Positions 1 to 12,379 of a stretch of 64,000 nucleotides of DNA are shown piece after piece. Numbering within the stretch: the stretch's first letter is position 1; every line of letters starts with the position of its first letter. The translations under genes were made by a program, and so were the position numbers. Source of the DNA: Vicia villosa (lineage: Eukaryota > Streptophyta > Magnoliopsida > Fabales > Fabaceae); contig NC_081185.1 in NCBI RefSeq assembly GCF_029867415.1, positions 137,361,191 through 137,425,190 of the forward strand, read 5' to 3'. The notes under the pieces were generated by a model. That model saw only the letters and a list, made by a program, of their open reading frames with translations. It made no database searches and was not told where the DNA came from.

Positions 1-783
1 CGTACCTTTATTGCCTTAACGTTTTAGGTGAATATGTGGTGGACTGGTGTCAAAGTTTTTGGTATCGTTTAATTTCTCCTTTCTTTTTTGATAAAAAAAT
101 ATAAGTTTACTTATAGTTTTAATCTCCCTATTTTACTTTAATTCATGAAATTAATCTTTCTATTTCAAACTCAAACATTTTTTATCCCAATCATATATTT
201 TATAGTTAATATTGATTATGTGTCTATTTTTTTAATTGATGTGTGATTTATGAAAAGTGATAAATTATCATATAAAAATTTCTTTTTAGGTTCGGGTATA
301 AGAGATGAAACCCACAATATTTAATACTTTAGTTCTCCCATCAGCAGTTTTCTTTACTTTTAAATAATTGACACCTTATCAATTTTGTCAAGAGGTGAAA
401 ATATTTATAAAGTAAAATATATAAATTATATGTTATTAAAAATAAACACATTATTAAATTTTAGTACAATAATTAAAAAAAAATAAAACCGTTTAAATTT
501 AAAATATGGTGATAGTTATATTCTAGAAGTGAAATAAAAAGAATTAAAAAAAGAAAAAATAGGAGATGTATTGACGACGTACAATTAACTACAATGAACG
601 ATGTGCATTCTGACAAATCCTAAGAATATTTTTAAAACGAAATAGATAATTTGTCAAATTGATATTTTTTTATTGGACGACCGTGTAAAATTTCTTCATA
701 TTAATTATGCATGTCCATTAAACTCGTTAATAAAAGAATATAATAACCTCCTCTCTCATTTTTTTAACTTAAACATTTTCTTA
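1..783. other. AT-rich intergenic sequence
   Basis: No gene, RNA or clear mobile-element structure is visible. The stretch is very AT-rich with homopolymer runs and stop codons in all frames. Confidence 0.6.
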
Positions 784-946
784 GGTAATGCTAACTTGTG
801 CCCCTAGGGCATAAGTTAATAATTAATTGAAAAAAAGAATATTTTAAAAATTGTACATTGATTTTAATAAAATTATATTTTTAATTAATTTTTTAATATA
901 AATTTTTTATAAGTGAGTTTCTTAACTGTGTCAAGTTACCATTACC
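784..946. repeat. Small MITE, same family as 61289-61469
   Basis: The element opens with GGTAATGCTAACTTGTGCCC and ends with the near inverse (GTTACCATTACC). The AT-rich core has no coding capacity. The same terminus recurs near 61289 in this window, so it is a repeat family. No convincing target-site duplication was seen and the superfamily is not assigned. Confidence 0.55.
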
Positions 947-1148
947 CTGTTTTTATAATAGAGAAGACCGTCCTAATTCCAAAAGAAGAACTACAATAAA
1001 ACAAAATAACCCAAAAAAAGAAACTCCTAATTTTAATGAAGTTAGAAACATCATCAATAAAAACATTAACAAGTGCATTTGCACACTTGTTGACTTCCAT
1101 ACACGAATGAACTACTTTTACTTATTCTCGTCATGCTTGTCTTTTAGG

Positions 1149-1436
1149 GTATGCTTGGATTGATGATATGTGATGGAATAGAATAAGTAGAGTTGTAACT
1201 AATGAGATTTCATTATTTGAATTAGTTAATAATGAATTGAACATAATGGAATACATTCCACCCCATTCTATTAAATTCTTTCATTTTTTGTTCTATCCAA
1301 TTTGGAGGTATATGTGATTGAATGAGATATTTTTAAAAAACTAACTAAATAATAAAGTAGAATATATATTTCATTCCGCTCCGTTGCGTTGTATTCCACT
1401 CCCTTCCTTTATATTCCATCAATCATCAATGCTTTA
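1149..1436. repeat. Possible Tourist-like MITE
   Basis: The left end (GGGTATGCTTGGATTGATGA) and right end (CCATCAATCATCAATGC) are imperfect inverted copies around an AT-rich core containing GGAATAGAAT/ATTCCAT motifs on both arms. The left flank is TTA. There is no coding capacity. Boundaries are approximate. Confidence 0.35.
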
Positions 1437-1829
1437 ACTTAAACATGTTGTCCCTATAATAATCTCCTCCTATTTTCATTTTCTCTTTTTTATATTTATA
1501 TATTAGGAAATATAAATAATTAAAATTAAAATTAAAATTAATTATTAAAAAATAGCAATATCGTCGACTCTAGGATTCCAATGCCAATGTCGACTCCGTC
1601 GCTCATACATACCCGTCACCGGTTCAACTTCATTGGAAGTTTGTGGAGAAACAAGTGGATGATATAAATTTATTAAAAATCCTATTCTTTTATAACCAGA
1701 GCCACCCAAATATGAATATCATAACAAAATCTCCCTCTGGAATTACAGAACAAGTGCTGTAAGGGATTAGTGGATGGGGTGCTGCTAGTTTCTCATTTCC
1801 TTCCAAAAATGGTGCCCAGACTCTCTCTA

Positions 1830-4652
1830 ATGGCTTCTCACCATATCTACCCTTCACCCCTTGCCTTCCCCAAAACAAACATCAAGGTAACAACATATCC
1901 AAATCTCTTCATCTTTTCCAATTCTAATTGCTCCCCATGCTTTTCTTGTTATCGTAATGGTGTTATTGTTTTGTAAACTAGGGTTTTTATAAGCATACGT
2001 ATAAGGTTTGTTTATTAATGCGTAAGTTTTCAATTGGTTCTTTTTATGATAGGAGTGTCAAAGTTTTTCACCTTCTTTGGCAAAACCAGACATGCTCAAT
2101 TATCAGTATCCTTTTCTTAAGTCAAGTCTATTTGTAGAGCCGATGAAAACACAAAATACATGGTTTGATGAAAGTCAGTTTGTCAATGTTGATTCCTCAC
2201 CTCAATGGCCTGTATCAATTGATGCACAATCACAAGGTATGTCTCATCTAACCATTTTGTGGCTAATTTTTCTGTAGTGCTGCTTGATTATCGATTCATC
2301 GTTATCATATATTAGACTCAATAAAGGTTGACTTTGTCCAGAGCTGTGGCCCTGTGTAGGTTAGTCACGATTCAATATTAACTAAACAACAAGCGGCTTT
2401 ATTTGTACATGGTTTAGCGTTGACAAATCTATTATGAGGTCTTGTTTAGCCAGAGTTTAATCGTGGAAAATTTAAGGTCCTGTGTTATAGTCCATGTTGC
2501 GCACCCTCATACATTATTTATCTCCATTTTGATTCATTGATGTAAGAAATAGGAGAGAAGATGAATGCATGAGATTATTTATATTGCTAGGTTATTTGTT
2601 TTTTATGTTGTATCTAATTGTGTCTTCTGAGTAACATTATTTACCTTTCATTTTTACAGAATCCTGCTCAAATGCAGTACTTTTAGGGTTTGGCATTGTT
2701 GAGCGATGCACTAAGCACGATACAGTTTCAAATCTCCTAAAATCCGGAACTGCTGAATCGTGTACAGATGGTGCAAACATATCCTTGTTATTAGACTTGA
2801 TGAAGTTGCAGTTGTCAGCCATTAATGAACCTCAACAACCATTCTCATCTGACTCCGCATCTCTTTTATACCTTAATGACGAATTCAACATCAAGAAGCC
2901 TTTGCTGTATTTTCTTCAAGATACAGCTCTTACTTCAAAGGTTACCGTTCATCTTGATGGCCAAATCACATTTATGGGTGCTGAGATTCAGATGAAAGAT
3001 CTTCTTTCTGTAGTTGCTGAGTCATATTTGTCAAAGAGCTTACATAAGGGTGAAAAGCACTCAGTGCTTGTTCCACACTTCAGCAGGTAAAAACAGAATT
3101 ATCATCTAATTTAGTTTGTAATCTATGTTGATTAAGAACTGCATTATGTTTGCAAAAGATATGTCTTTCTCTAGTATATTGTCAAATTTTATCCTTTTAG
3201 ATGTTGTGCAAATATGGCAATCAAAAAAAGATGTTGTGCAAATATTAGAGTCGTCCCAAATAGGTGGTTCGGGGTTGAGATAAGAGACACTATAGGTATT
3301 AGAACCGACTATGATGTTATGTTATTTAAGATACTTTAATTTAAGTTAAATTAAATTATTGGTTCTTATACTACACACTTGTTTTCAATTGAACCCATCT
3401 GTGATAAAAAATAATGATCAAGTACCTGCACACAAACACGCCTACGCACACATGAATGTAGATATAAGAACTTAATTATAACCTTTTTCTAATCAGGAGT
3501 CTCATGTACTAGGACCAACTGTAGATTTTAACCTTTAAATCATTATAGCTGAATCAACTTGCTTCTAGAGCTGTTTGCATGGAATTGAACAATTAAATAG
3601 TTAAATACATTTGTGAAACTGTGGTATTATTATTTTATTTTATTTTTTATTCGGTAAAGGAAACTAACTTGACAGTGTCCTGATTTGACATTTTAACATT
3701 GTTAGTTTTGTTTCAAGAAACTGATTTTACTGAGATTCTATATGGACAGGGTGAGTATCAATGAAGTAGAAGTACAGAGTCATTCATCTACAATGAATAT
3801 GCAATCTACCTTAACTGTTCCTTTAAGGAGGTATGCAGAATATACTTTTCCTTTTTGTTGATCTTATTTCTTGCTGTAATATGCTCTGACTCTGTTTAGG
3901 CTAGAGAAATCACATGCTAGAGAAAATAATTGCTGTTGTATTTAAGCTTAACTTGTGTTTAAATAATTGGGTAAAAAACTGCTTTTTAAGTCTGTATGGA
4001 AACAATGAAAAATATTCTGGTCACGGAAATAGCTTTTTATCTTCTATAGAATAATAATCAATTCTCAAGAACAAATCAAATGAGAAAGGATTATCTTCTT
4101 TTAGACTTTCTTTTGCTCAAGATATAGAAAGTTAATGTTTTTTTCTCTTTCCCCTGCAGCCCTGAGAAAGTCAAACTCAAACCATCAAAAAAGAAGAATA
4201 AGAAAAACAACAGAGAAAGAGATATCTACAAGAACTATTCACATGCATGTGAGAGCCTTCTGTCCTTGATGTTCAACAAGAAACAACATCGGAAAACAAT
4301 AATTCCTTCGCTGAAGAAATCCGGCCCCGAGCTTCCTGAGCTTCTTATGCAAATTTCTGCTGGGATTGCTGGGACTGGCATTGCTGTCCTACTATCTGTT
4401 ATGTGTAAGCTAGCTTGTGGAAGGGTTATTGTTTCTGCATCCAGTTTTTTCACTACCGGGTTGGGATTTGGGTTGGTTTGGCTTTCTTGGGCGGTAAGTA
4501 AGCTAAGGGCCACAATCTTTAGCATCAGCAAGAATGCGGGAAAGTCGGGTTTGAAAGAAGAGGTAATGATTCAGAAACTCGATAAGAGGATTAGAGATAT
4601 TTACTTTGGCTCCGCAGCATTACTAGCAGTGGCAGTGCTAAGTATTGCTTGA
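1830..4652 (+). CDS. Uncharacterised plant protein with C-terminal hydrophobic segments
   Basis: I do not recognise the family. Five exons join in phase: 1830-1886, 2053-2236, 2660-3086, 3750-3830 and 4160-4652, all with GT-AG borders, giving 413 aa. Alternative in-frame starts lie at 1770 and 1809; 1830 was chosen arbitrarily as the start that gives a short N-terminus rich in S, P and T. Exons 2-3 encode a soluble region. Exon 5 starts with a lysine-rich stretch (about residues 250-265). After that come two likely membrane spans (about 314-336 and 340-363) and a hydrophobic C-terminal tail (about 396-413). This suggests a tail-anchored or organellar membrane protein, but that is inference. 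The nearest gene, EF-Tu, is convergent. A Ty1/copia remnant begins about 150 bp after the stop. Confidence 0.75.
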
Positions 4653-4794
4653 GTAACATCTCCCAAAATGTAGTTTGTTGAACTGTAAATGTGGATGTCT
4701 ATAGTTATGACTAAACAGTTCCAGTAAGAAATATTTGAAGGTATCAATTGATCAACAATCGAATGTAGTTAATGTGTCATAGTTTCAGGAAGCA

Positions 4795-5510
4795 TTGTTT
4801 GGTATTGTAGTTTGTAATGTAGAATTTTGCTATGGAATCAAGCAATTGGCTTTCTCTAGTACTCATTACTCCAAGAATAATAAAATTAGTGCTAAGGTAA
4901 AAACTGAATTGTCAAAATATTGCTTAAAGTTGTTTGAGGACTCAAGTTTAACAGGGAGTACACTTGCTTCTGCTCCGAGAGATTCTACAATTAAATTACA
5001 AAAGACTATGATCCCACATTACAATATATAGCTGCTTACAGAAGGTTGATAGAGAGATTGTTGTATTTGGCTACCACTTCTCTGATTATAGCCTTTGCAA
5101 CTCAATAATTGAGTCAATTCCCGGCTTCTCCAATTGAAGAGCACTATAAGCAATCTTTGAGAGTTCTCAAATACCTCAAACATTCACTAGACAGAGGCAT
5201 TTTCTTTTCTTGTACTTCGAAATTTCATTGCTTGTACCACTCAAGATCTTCAGTGGGATATCCTTTTTATTGTGTGATCTGATGCAAAACGCCACTAACT
5301 TATCTGCTTTTTACTGGGGCTATTAGTTTCACATACAATTCATATTGTTGTAGATCCTGTGTTTCATGAGTGTACGAAACATCTTGAAATTTATTGTCAT
5401 TTAGTTTATGATGAACTCCAATCTAAACTGAAAAAGTTGTTTCCAGTGGCTTCTCAGAACCAAATAATAAATATCTTCACCATGACTACAAGCTTGTAAT
5501 GCTGGACATA
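4795..5510 (+). pseudogene. Ty1/copia pol remnant (RT end and RNase H)
   Basis: Broken plus-strand frames read as the end of a copia reverse transcriptase and its RNase H. They include a YCLKLFEDSSL-like segment (about 4920), AYRRLIERLLYLATTS (about 5035), a YKQSLRVLKYLK block (about 5140) and, near 5360-5500, a VFHECTKHLEIYCHLV...VASQNQI-like tail. Several stops and frameshifts are present and no LTRs were found around it. It is an old fragment just downstream of the preceding gene and might affect its 3' end. Confidence 0.75.
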
Positions 5511-6097
5511 TAGCACCCTCTAACTTGTAAGGGGTATCAAACTATACCATCTAGGATGAAAAAATTGACTAGAGTGTGTACTCAGACTTTAACTTATAAT
5601 TAGAACCTGTATAGACTGACTTATTTAAGTCTTTTTTACGACCATAAATAAGTTTTGCAACACTTTGAGAGACTTTATCAAAACATTAAGATATCTTTTG
5701 TGAATTATTTTTTAATTTATTTTTTAAAATTTTCAAAATAGCTTAAAAAAAATTACTTATAGGATATATTAAAACAATTTAAATTTATTTTATCTTTAAT
5801 TGTAAAAATAACTTATACAAACTTAAACTATTTATCCAAACAATAACAACTAATAAGCTTATCATCCAAACAGTCTCATAACCACTAGTGAATTGAATGT
5901 CAGAGTATATATAAGTTAAATTAGGATTGTATTCATGTTCTTCTCTGATACTTTGAACTACCCTAAAAATGTAACCATCTGTAAAAAGATATTTTGATAA
6001 GTTAAGTTTCATTTATTTAAAATTGCATAAGTTGAGCACTATAAAATGTGAAAATCTCATTCCTCTCGAGTTTCGTCGCTGATGAACTTCTATAAAT

Positions 6098-6278
6098 GAC
6101 CAGATTCTATAAAACATTTACGTTACCCGGTTACCACAAATGCTAATGGTTCAAACCTGAGGATTAAACTACATATAGCTCAGATAGACAGATTCTATAA
6201 AACATTTACGGTTACCCGGTTACCACAAACGCTAATGGTTCAAACCTGAGGATTAAACTATATATAGCTCAGATAGAC
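6098..6278. repeat. Direct tandem duplication, unit about 90 bp
   Basis: The segment beginning CAGATTCTATAAAACATTTA occurs twice in a row (about 6102 and 6190) with only a few differences, ending in AGCTCAGATAGAC. A second, shorter duplication around GACATGTTAGAATCAATCTT occurs at about 6312 and 6354. Confidence 0.85.
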
Positions 6279-6846
6279 GGCCAATATATAGTAAAGATGA
6301 AAGATCTACAGACATGTTAGAATCAATCTTACAATCATGTTAACTTTGTTGCAGACATGTTAGAATCAATCTTACAATCTTACATAAATTTCAAGCTATA
6401 TATATAGATGCACACTACTATATCCATAAACACTGTCTAACAATCATGTTAACTTATTGATATAACGGAAATCAATAGAAATAGAGAGCAATAGTCTTAA
6501 AGCACAATGAATAATAATAATTTAAGATAAAAAAGACTGCAAAATCCAACATCTATGACTTAGACTGTTAACGTATAAAGAGATTACTCATTCACATATT
6601 ATTTTTCATAAAGCAGGAAGAGTCTGCAGCTATTGAGCTTCTTTTTTTTGTGAACCAATGTTGACAATATGAACTAAAAAAATGAACCATGAAGATGAGC
6701 TTCTCTATAATTTACTCAAATCATCATCCAACCACCACCGAGTATTAATTGGTTATCACAGGGATTGTATTTTCAATAGATTAATCGGATCCCGGGGTTG
6801 AAACCCCCCCTTTGCAAATGTGACGGACTAAATTTTTTTAATGACT
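6279..6846. other. Intergenic, 3' side of EF-Tu
   Basis: Apart from the short duplication at 6312-6385 no structure was recognised. The part nearest 6846 should contain the 3'UTR of the minus-strand EF-Tu gene. Confidence 0.5.
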
Positions 6847-9800
6847 TCAGTTCAGCACTTTTGATACCACACCTGCACCAACTGTTCTGCCACCCTCTCT
6901 CAAAGCAAATCTTTGCCCTGTAAAATCAAATGACAAACAGTAAACTTTCCATACTCCAGCATAATGTGCATAATAAATTCAGCCTATGTGAGGATACATC
7001 GCAGCATATTGGAAAATGTGTGTGAGGAGATTAACATGCAGAAAATAATGACATCCTTCTTCTCCCTTTTGTAAATTATAATTAAATAATAATAATGTTA
7101 TCCTTGTAGTTAAATAATATACTGACCTGTTTCAAGTGGAACTGGTAAAATCAATTCAAACACAGCAGTAACATTGTCTCCAGGCATAACCATTTTAACA
7201 TTTTCAGGCAACTCTACTTTTCCAGTAATATCAGCAGTCCTCAAGTAAAATTGAGGTCTATAGTTAGAAAAGAAAGCAGTGTGTCGTCCACCCTCATCCT
7301 TTGTGAGTACATATATCTCTGCCTCAAATTTCTTGGAAGTTTTTACAGAACCGGGTTTAGCAATGACCTTATAAAAACAAGACAAAGTTAGTAAATTGGT
7401 TTCTCGATTCTAGCATTTTAATATGAGAACTCGAAAAATATCTACTGAAACAAGTGAAGATTAATATAAAGTTCTCAGGAATCCTGCATCCTGCAACAGT
7501 GTCCAAGAGGAAAAGCTAGATCATTGCTTCTAACCTGACCACGTTGTATGTCTTCACGTTTCAGCCCACGGAGAAGAAGACCAACATTATCACCGGCCTA
7601 AGAAATGTAAAAAACCAAGTTTAATGTATGCTCTGTAAATATCCCTCAATATGAAGATAAAAAAAAGGCTTACTTGTCCTTGATCCAAGATCTTCTTGAA
7701 CATCTCAACTCCAGTGACTGTTGTTTTAAGAGGACCACCCTACCATGGAAAACTTAGTTTTAGCAAACAACGTTGCAATGCATGAAATTTATCAAAACTC
7801 TAATACTAAAAAACAGACCAATGTCCAAACAAGAGCAAAATATTAATCTTTTGCCAATAGCAACTAAGATATAGAAGCAATCAATTGATTAAGGAACTAT
7901 GAGAATTCAAAGGGTAATCCAGGAAATGACTCGGTCAACATACCTGCATCAGACCTAAAATCTCAACTTCATCACCAACTTTGATGATCCCTTGTTCAAC
8001 ACGGCCAGTAGCAACTGTTCCTCGTCCCTTGAACACAAATTAAAAATATAAATCAGCAGACATGACATTCTGGATATCAATGTTTCTAATTATGATTCTG
8101 CTTTGCAATATACAAGATGAAATCAAGGCAGATTGTGATACTTCGATATTAATATTTTTTAAATAAAACAAAAAAGAGACAACATTGTTTTTCAAGGTTT
8201 CATATCCAACTGAAATTAGCTTGAAGCCAGCAGTGTGTTAAGTCAACATCAACATCAAGGCTTAACAATAAATTATAAAAAGTACCTCACAACTAACAAG
8301 TATTGTAAGAATACAATAACCAAGCATGTACTTATTTCAATGAGTTGTCACTCTTCAAAAGTGTAAGAAAAAACAAAATAGAATCCAAGCCCTTTTACCT
8401 GAATTGAGAACACATCTTCAATGGGCATCAAGAAAGGCTTATCAAGCTGACGAACAGGGTCAGGGATGTATTCATCTACAGCATCCATTAATTTTAGAAT
8501 GGCCTTGCTGCCAATCTCTTCATTAGTACCATTTAAAGCAGACAGTGCTGAACCTCTAATGATAGGGATGTCATCCCCAGGGAACTTGTAGAAGCTCAGA
8601 AGCTCTGCCAGATTAACAAAAATTCACTTCAAAATTTACCAAATAGGAGGACTACAGAAAGTTACAAAGGTGCGTTCTTATCATGAATACTAAAAGGGAG
8701 GGAAGGCACATTGTTAGAGAAACACTCACCACGAAGCTCCATTTCTACAAGCTCTAACAATTCTGGATCATCGACAGCATCAACTTTATTTAAAAAGCAC
8801 ACAAGAGACGGCACACCAACCTGCACAATTCATGTAACGGTAAATGAGTGTTAATCTAGAAGCAAGCAAGTAATGGTAGACCTAAAAGTTTACTTCTATT
8901 GTTTACAAACCACTTCAATAGAATACCTACTTGGCGAGCTAGAAGAATGTGCTCCTTGGTTTGAGGCATTGGTCCATCAGGTGCAGATACAACAAGGATA
9001 CCACCATCCATTTGGGCAGCTCCAGTAATCATATTCTGCAAAGCAAACAATTGTTAAATATGTGCAATAACTAAACAAGCACAAAACAGAAGAAACATGT
9101 TTCATAAAATAGTGTTGATGGTTGAGTAAGAACTATTTTGTACTTTACTTAAAACTTAAAAGAAAACTGATAAGAGAAATGCCTAATAGTACATTAAGGC
9201 ATGTTGTAGTACTAAAGTCACGTCAGACAAAGCAGTTTATCTGAGAGGAGCAGCAAAGCCATGGCAAATTTTTGAGTGACTAATTTATTTTTCTTTACAT
9301 ATTTTGGTTATATAATTAAAAATTGATACTAATCTGCATATTCAATTTCAATAGAGGATGGAGCTACACACGCACCCAACTAGACAATATCGAGAATTCT
9401 GTAATAACTTACAACAACAACAACAATAACAATCAAGTTGTACCCCCACTAAGATGAGTCAGCTACATGGATCAAACAACGACATAAATTCATTCATATA
9501 TAGTATCTCCATTCTACTAACTAATCTCTGTCTTTCTTAATAATTCCTTTGAGTTTTTCTAGGTCTTCCTTTGCCTTTAGTGATTTGGCTACCCTCTATC
9601 TAATTTACCCTCCTTACTACATAGTCTATATATCTTCCCTTCACGAGCCCAGACCAACTAAAAGTGATATTCCACCATCTTTTCTATAACAAGTGCTACC
9701 TCAACTCTCTCTAATGTTTTTATTCATGATCCTATCTTGTCTAATCTTATCTTACCATACATCCATCCGTTGCAACATACATATCTATGCTACATTCATT

Positions 9801-10952
9801 TTATTCTCGTGATGATTTTTTCATGCCCAACACTTTGTCTCAAGACCTCATAAAAGGAAAGGGTTCTGTTAGGAAGTCAACAACCAACGCAAAGCTTAAT
9901 CAATTTTCTCTGACATGGATCAAATACGTGATTCTGTCAAAGCTTAAAATCACTCAATTTCATTCCACCACCTTTAGATATTAACAATCCTAAGTAAAAA
10001 ACATTCAACCATTTCTTAAAGCTTAATCATCGTGTTTCTATTAATTAATTAATAACATGTATACTAAAAATAAAAATGGATGACGTAAAACATGATGTCC
10101 AATCCTTTCTCATTGCCTTGAAACATCGTAACATGACTACTGAAAACCTATTTTCAATGTCCCAAGAAAGTGTAAAACATATTTATAAAGTCACTGTATA
10201 ATTACTAATAAATTAAATCCTAAACACTACAACTCTAGGCTATGTTTAAGACCAAATTCAAAGCTTACTTTGACATAATCTGCATGTCCAGGACAGTCTA
10301 CATGAGCATAATGTCGTTTAGCAGTCTCATACTCAACATGTGCCTGAAAATTGTAGCACCAAACAATTCCTTCCATTTTTATACAAATTGATTCACAGAA
10401 GCCCGGAAAAAAAGAAGTAATAAGCAATAAAAACAAATCCTAACCGTAGCAATTGTAATTCCTCTTTTCTTCTCTTCAGGCGCCTTATCAATTTCATCAA
10501 AAGCAATAGCCTTAGCTTTCCCTTCATCAGCAAGCACCTGCAATCAACCAAAACCACATCAGCTCAAAAACCTAATCGATTGAAACCTAAGCTTTATTTG
10601 ACTTGATTTTACTCTGGTGATTGCAGCAGTGAGTGTGGTTTTGCCGTGATCTACGTGGCCGATAGTTCCAACGTTAACATGAGGCTTCCTGTAAGCAAAG
10701 CAACAAGACATCGTGAATAAATAATTTGCAAAATTGAAGAGTGAGAGAGAGATAAGATAGTTACGTTCTGGTGAAAGTAGCCATGGATCTCCACCAAGGG
10801 TTTGAGGAAGAAGGAGATGTATTGTCATTGGTGAGAGGGGATTGAGATTGAGGTGAACGAGTGAGGGAAGTGTGGAATTGAGAGTAGAAGAGAAGAGGAG
10901 AAAGACGTTTGGAAGATGAAGATGAGTTTCGGAGAAGAAGCGTAGTAGCCAT
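6847..10952 (-). CDS. TUFA: Elongation factor Tu, mitochondrial (nuclear gene, 12 exons)
   Basis: GTPase that delivers aminoacyl-tRNA to the mitochondrial ribosome. Exons, in coding order: 10952-10765, 10688-10613, 10537-10445, 10343-10269, 9035-8931, 8820-8730, 8604-8399, 8027-7944, 7739-7674, 7597-7535, 7367-7127, 6917-6847. All borders are GT-AG, all phases agree, and the total is 452 aa. Residues 1 to about 57 are Ser/Arg-rich and acid-poor, as in a mitochondrial presequence. The GTPase motifs are intact: GHVDHGKT (73-80), GITIAT (115-120), DCPGH (136-140), NKVD (191-194) and SAL (229-231). The two beta-barrel domains follow, ending [17 protein letters not shown]. Length matches plant mitochondrial EF-Tu. 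Intron 4 (9036-10268) is unusually long and holds a LINE fragment. The gene looks fully functional. Confidence 0.96.
9405..9790 (-). mobile_element. RTE-type LINE 3' fragment in EF-Tu intron 4
   Basis: On the minus strand, broken frames read as the end of an RTE-clade reverse transcriptase. Visible pieces are YVVRRVN (about 9620) and [14 protein letters not shown] (about 9575), then a stretch ending near CTCATCTTAGTGGGGGTACA. The fragment finishes in a (GTT)n tail, seen as ACAACAACAACAATAACAA at 9410-9430, the usual simple-repeat tail of RTE elements. It is 5'-truncated and decayed. Confidence 0.75.
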
Positions 10953-11185
10953 TGATTTGGAGTGAAGAAGGTGAAGGTTGAGGAGGCGAGGGTTTTAGAT
11001 GCAGAGAGAGAATAACGTTAAAAAAGTGAGAAATGAAATGACAAGGGTTTTAGAATGGGCGCCCAACACCGACCCGGAATATTTGCAAGGCCCAAATTAT
11101 TTGCAGCTCTTAGTTTATCAGCAGCATCAGTCAACAACACCATTGGAATATTTATTTTTATTTTTATTTTTATGAGAAAAGAAAG

Positions 11186-11352
11186 AATTTGTCGATAGAC
11201 CCCTTGAATCTCCTAGCCACCTGGTAAAATTCCAATTATGTCCCTTGCTTTTTAGATGTGCATTCTAAAGTACATTTTTTTCATTTTTTTTTGTAGGTGC
11301 ATCTACGGAACGTGTTAAAACAGAGTGTTCCGTAGATGCACCTACGGAACAA
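11186..11352. repeat. Element end with palindromic hairpin
   Basis: Around 11210-11250 lies a terminus-like sequence (CCACCTGGTAAAATTCC, then TTATGTCCCTTGC). At 11297-11351 a hairpin follows, with arms AGGTGCATCTACGGAAC and its complement around a 15-base loop, and a further half copy. The layout resembles the element at 55647-57010 (similar CCACC...GGT...CCCTTG end, then palindromes of the TTCCGNAGNTGCA type). Family relationship is inferred. Confidence 0.45.
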
Positions 11353-11366
11353 TCTGCGGTCTTTTA

Positions 11367-12156
11367 GGGTCTGTTTGGTTCAAATGAGAGGGAGGGGATG
11401 AGAGAGATTTTAATGGAGGGAAGGGAAGGAGAGGGGAGGGGAGGGGAGGGATATTAATAATAATTTACATTTTTATCCTTGTAATTTTATATAAGTGGGA
11501 GGGATATAATAATTTACATTTTTATCCTTGTAATTTTATATAAGTGATATGATATTCAATTGTAAAAATTTCATAAATATTTTTTTGGAAATAATATTTG
11601 TATAACTGAGTGATTAAAAAGTCTTAACTTATAGCATAATATTAAAAAAATTGAGCACACTTGATTCGTATTATATCTCTCGACACAATATAAACTATGC
11701 GTTGATAACAACTCCTGAATACATAAAATAAATTATAATAAAAAATAAAAAACTATAGTAGTTGTAAGTTTTATTAAATAAAAAAACAAAAAATAACTTG
11801 AAGGTGAAAAATAATTATAATAAGTTAATGGAAGGCTTGGAAGCAATAGAGAAAAAATCACAAAAAGAAAAGTAGGAACATGAAAGAAAATAATATTTTT
11901 AAAATAATAAAATAAAATTGAGGATATTTTAGTAAATATATTAATTTAATTAATATTAAAACTCAGATCCCCTCCCCTCCCCTCCGAATCCCCCCGATTC
12001 GGAGGAACGCAAAAAGTGTCATTTGGAGGGATTTTGCTCCCCTCCCCTCCTCTCCCCTCCTAAAAATTGAACCAAACACGTTTCATTTTAAATATTCCCT
12101 CCCCTCCCCTCCCCTCCCCTCCCCTCCCCTCGCTCTACCTCGAACCAAACACACCC
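11367..12156. mobile_element. Tourist-like (PIF/Harbinger) non-autonomous element
   Basis: Terminal inverted repeats are GGGTCTGTTTGGTTCAA on the left and the inverse of GGGTGTGTTTGGTTCGA on the right, flanked by TTA at 11364-11366 and 12157-12159, the 3-bp target duplication of this superfamily. The subterminal regions are purine-rich (GGGAGGGGAG) on the left and pyrimidine-rich (CCCTCCCCTC) on the right. Two internal oddities are a tandem duplication of about 55 bp (11437-11547) and an inner copy of the right end at about 12065-12100. No transposase is encoded. Confidence 0.85.
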
Positions 12157-12379
12157 TTAAAATCACAAAAACTCAATTTTTGTAACAACAATGTAAAACT
12201 CCATTCCAGTCAATCAAAGTAATGCGATTTAAAGGCAACGAGTAAATAGTACACCAAAAATAAATATAGTATAAATCGTCGGCCAATAATGTTGAATACA
12301 TATATCAAATCCTCGTGCAAAAATGAAATCAAAATACAGAGATGAAATAAATCAGTCGGCATTACTACTATGTGTGACG

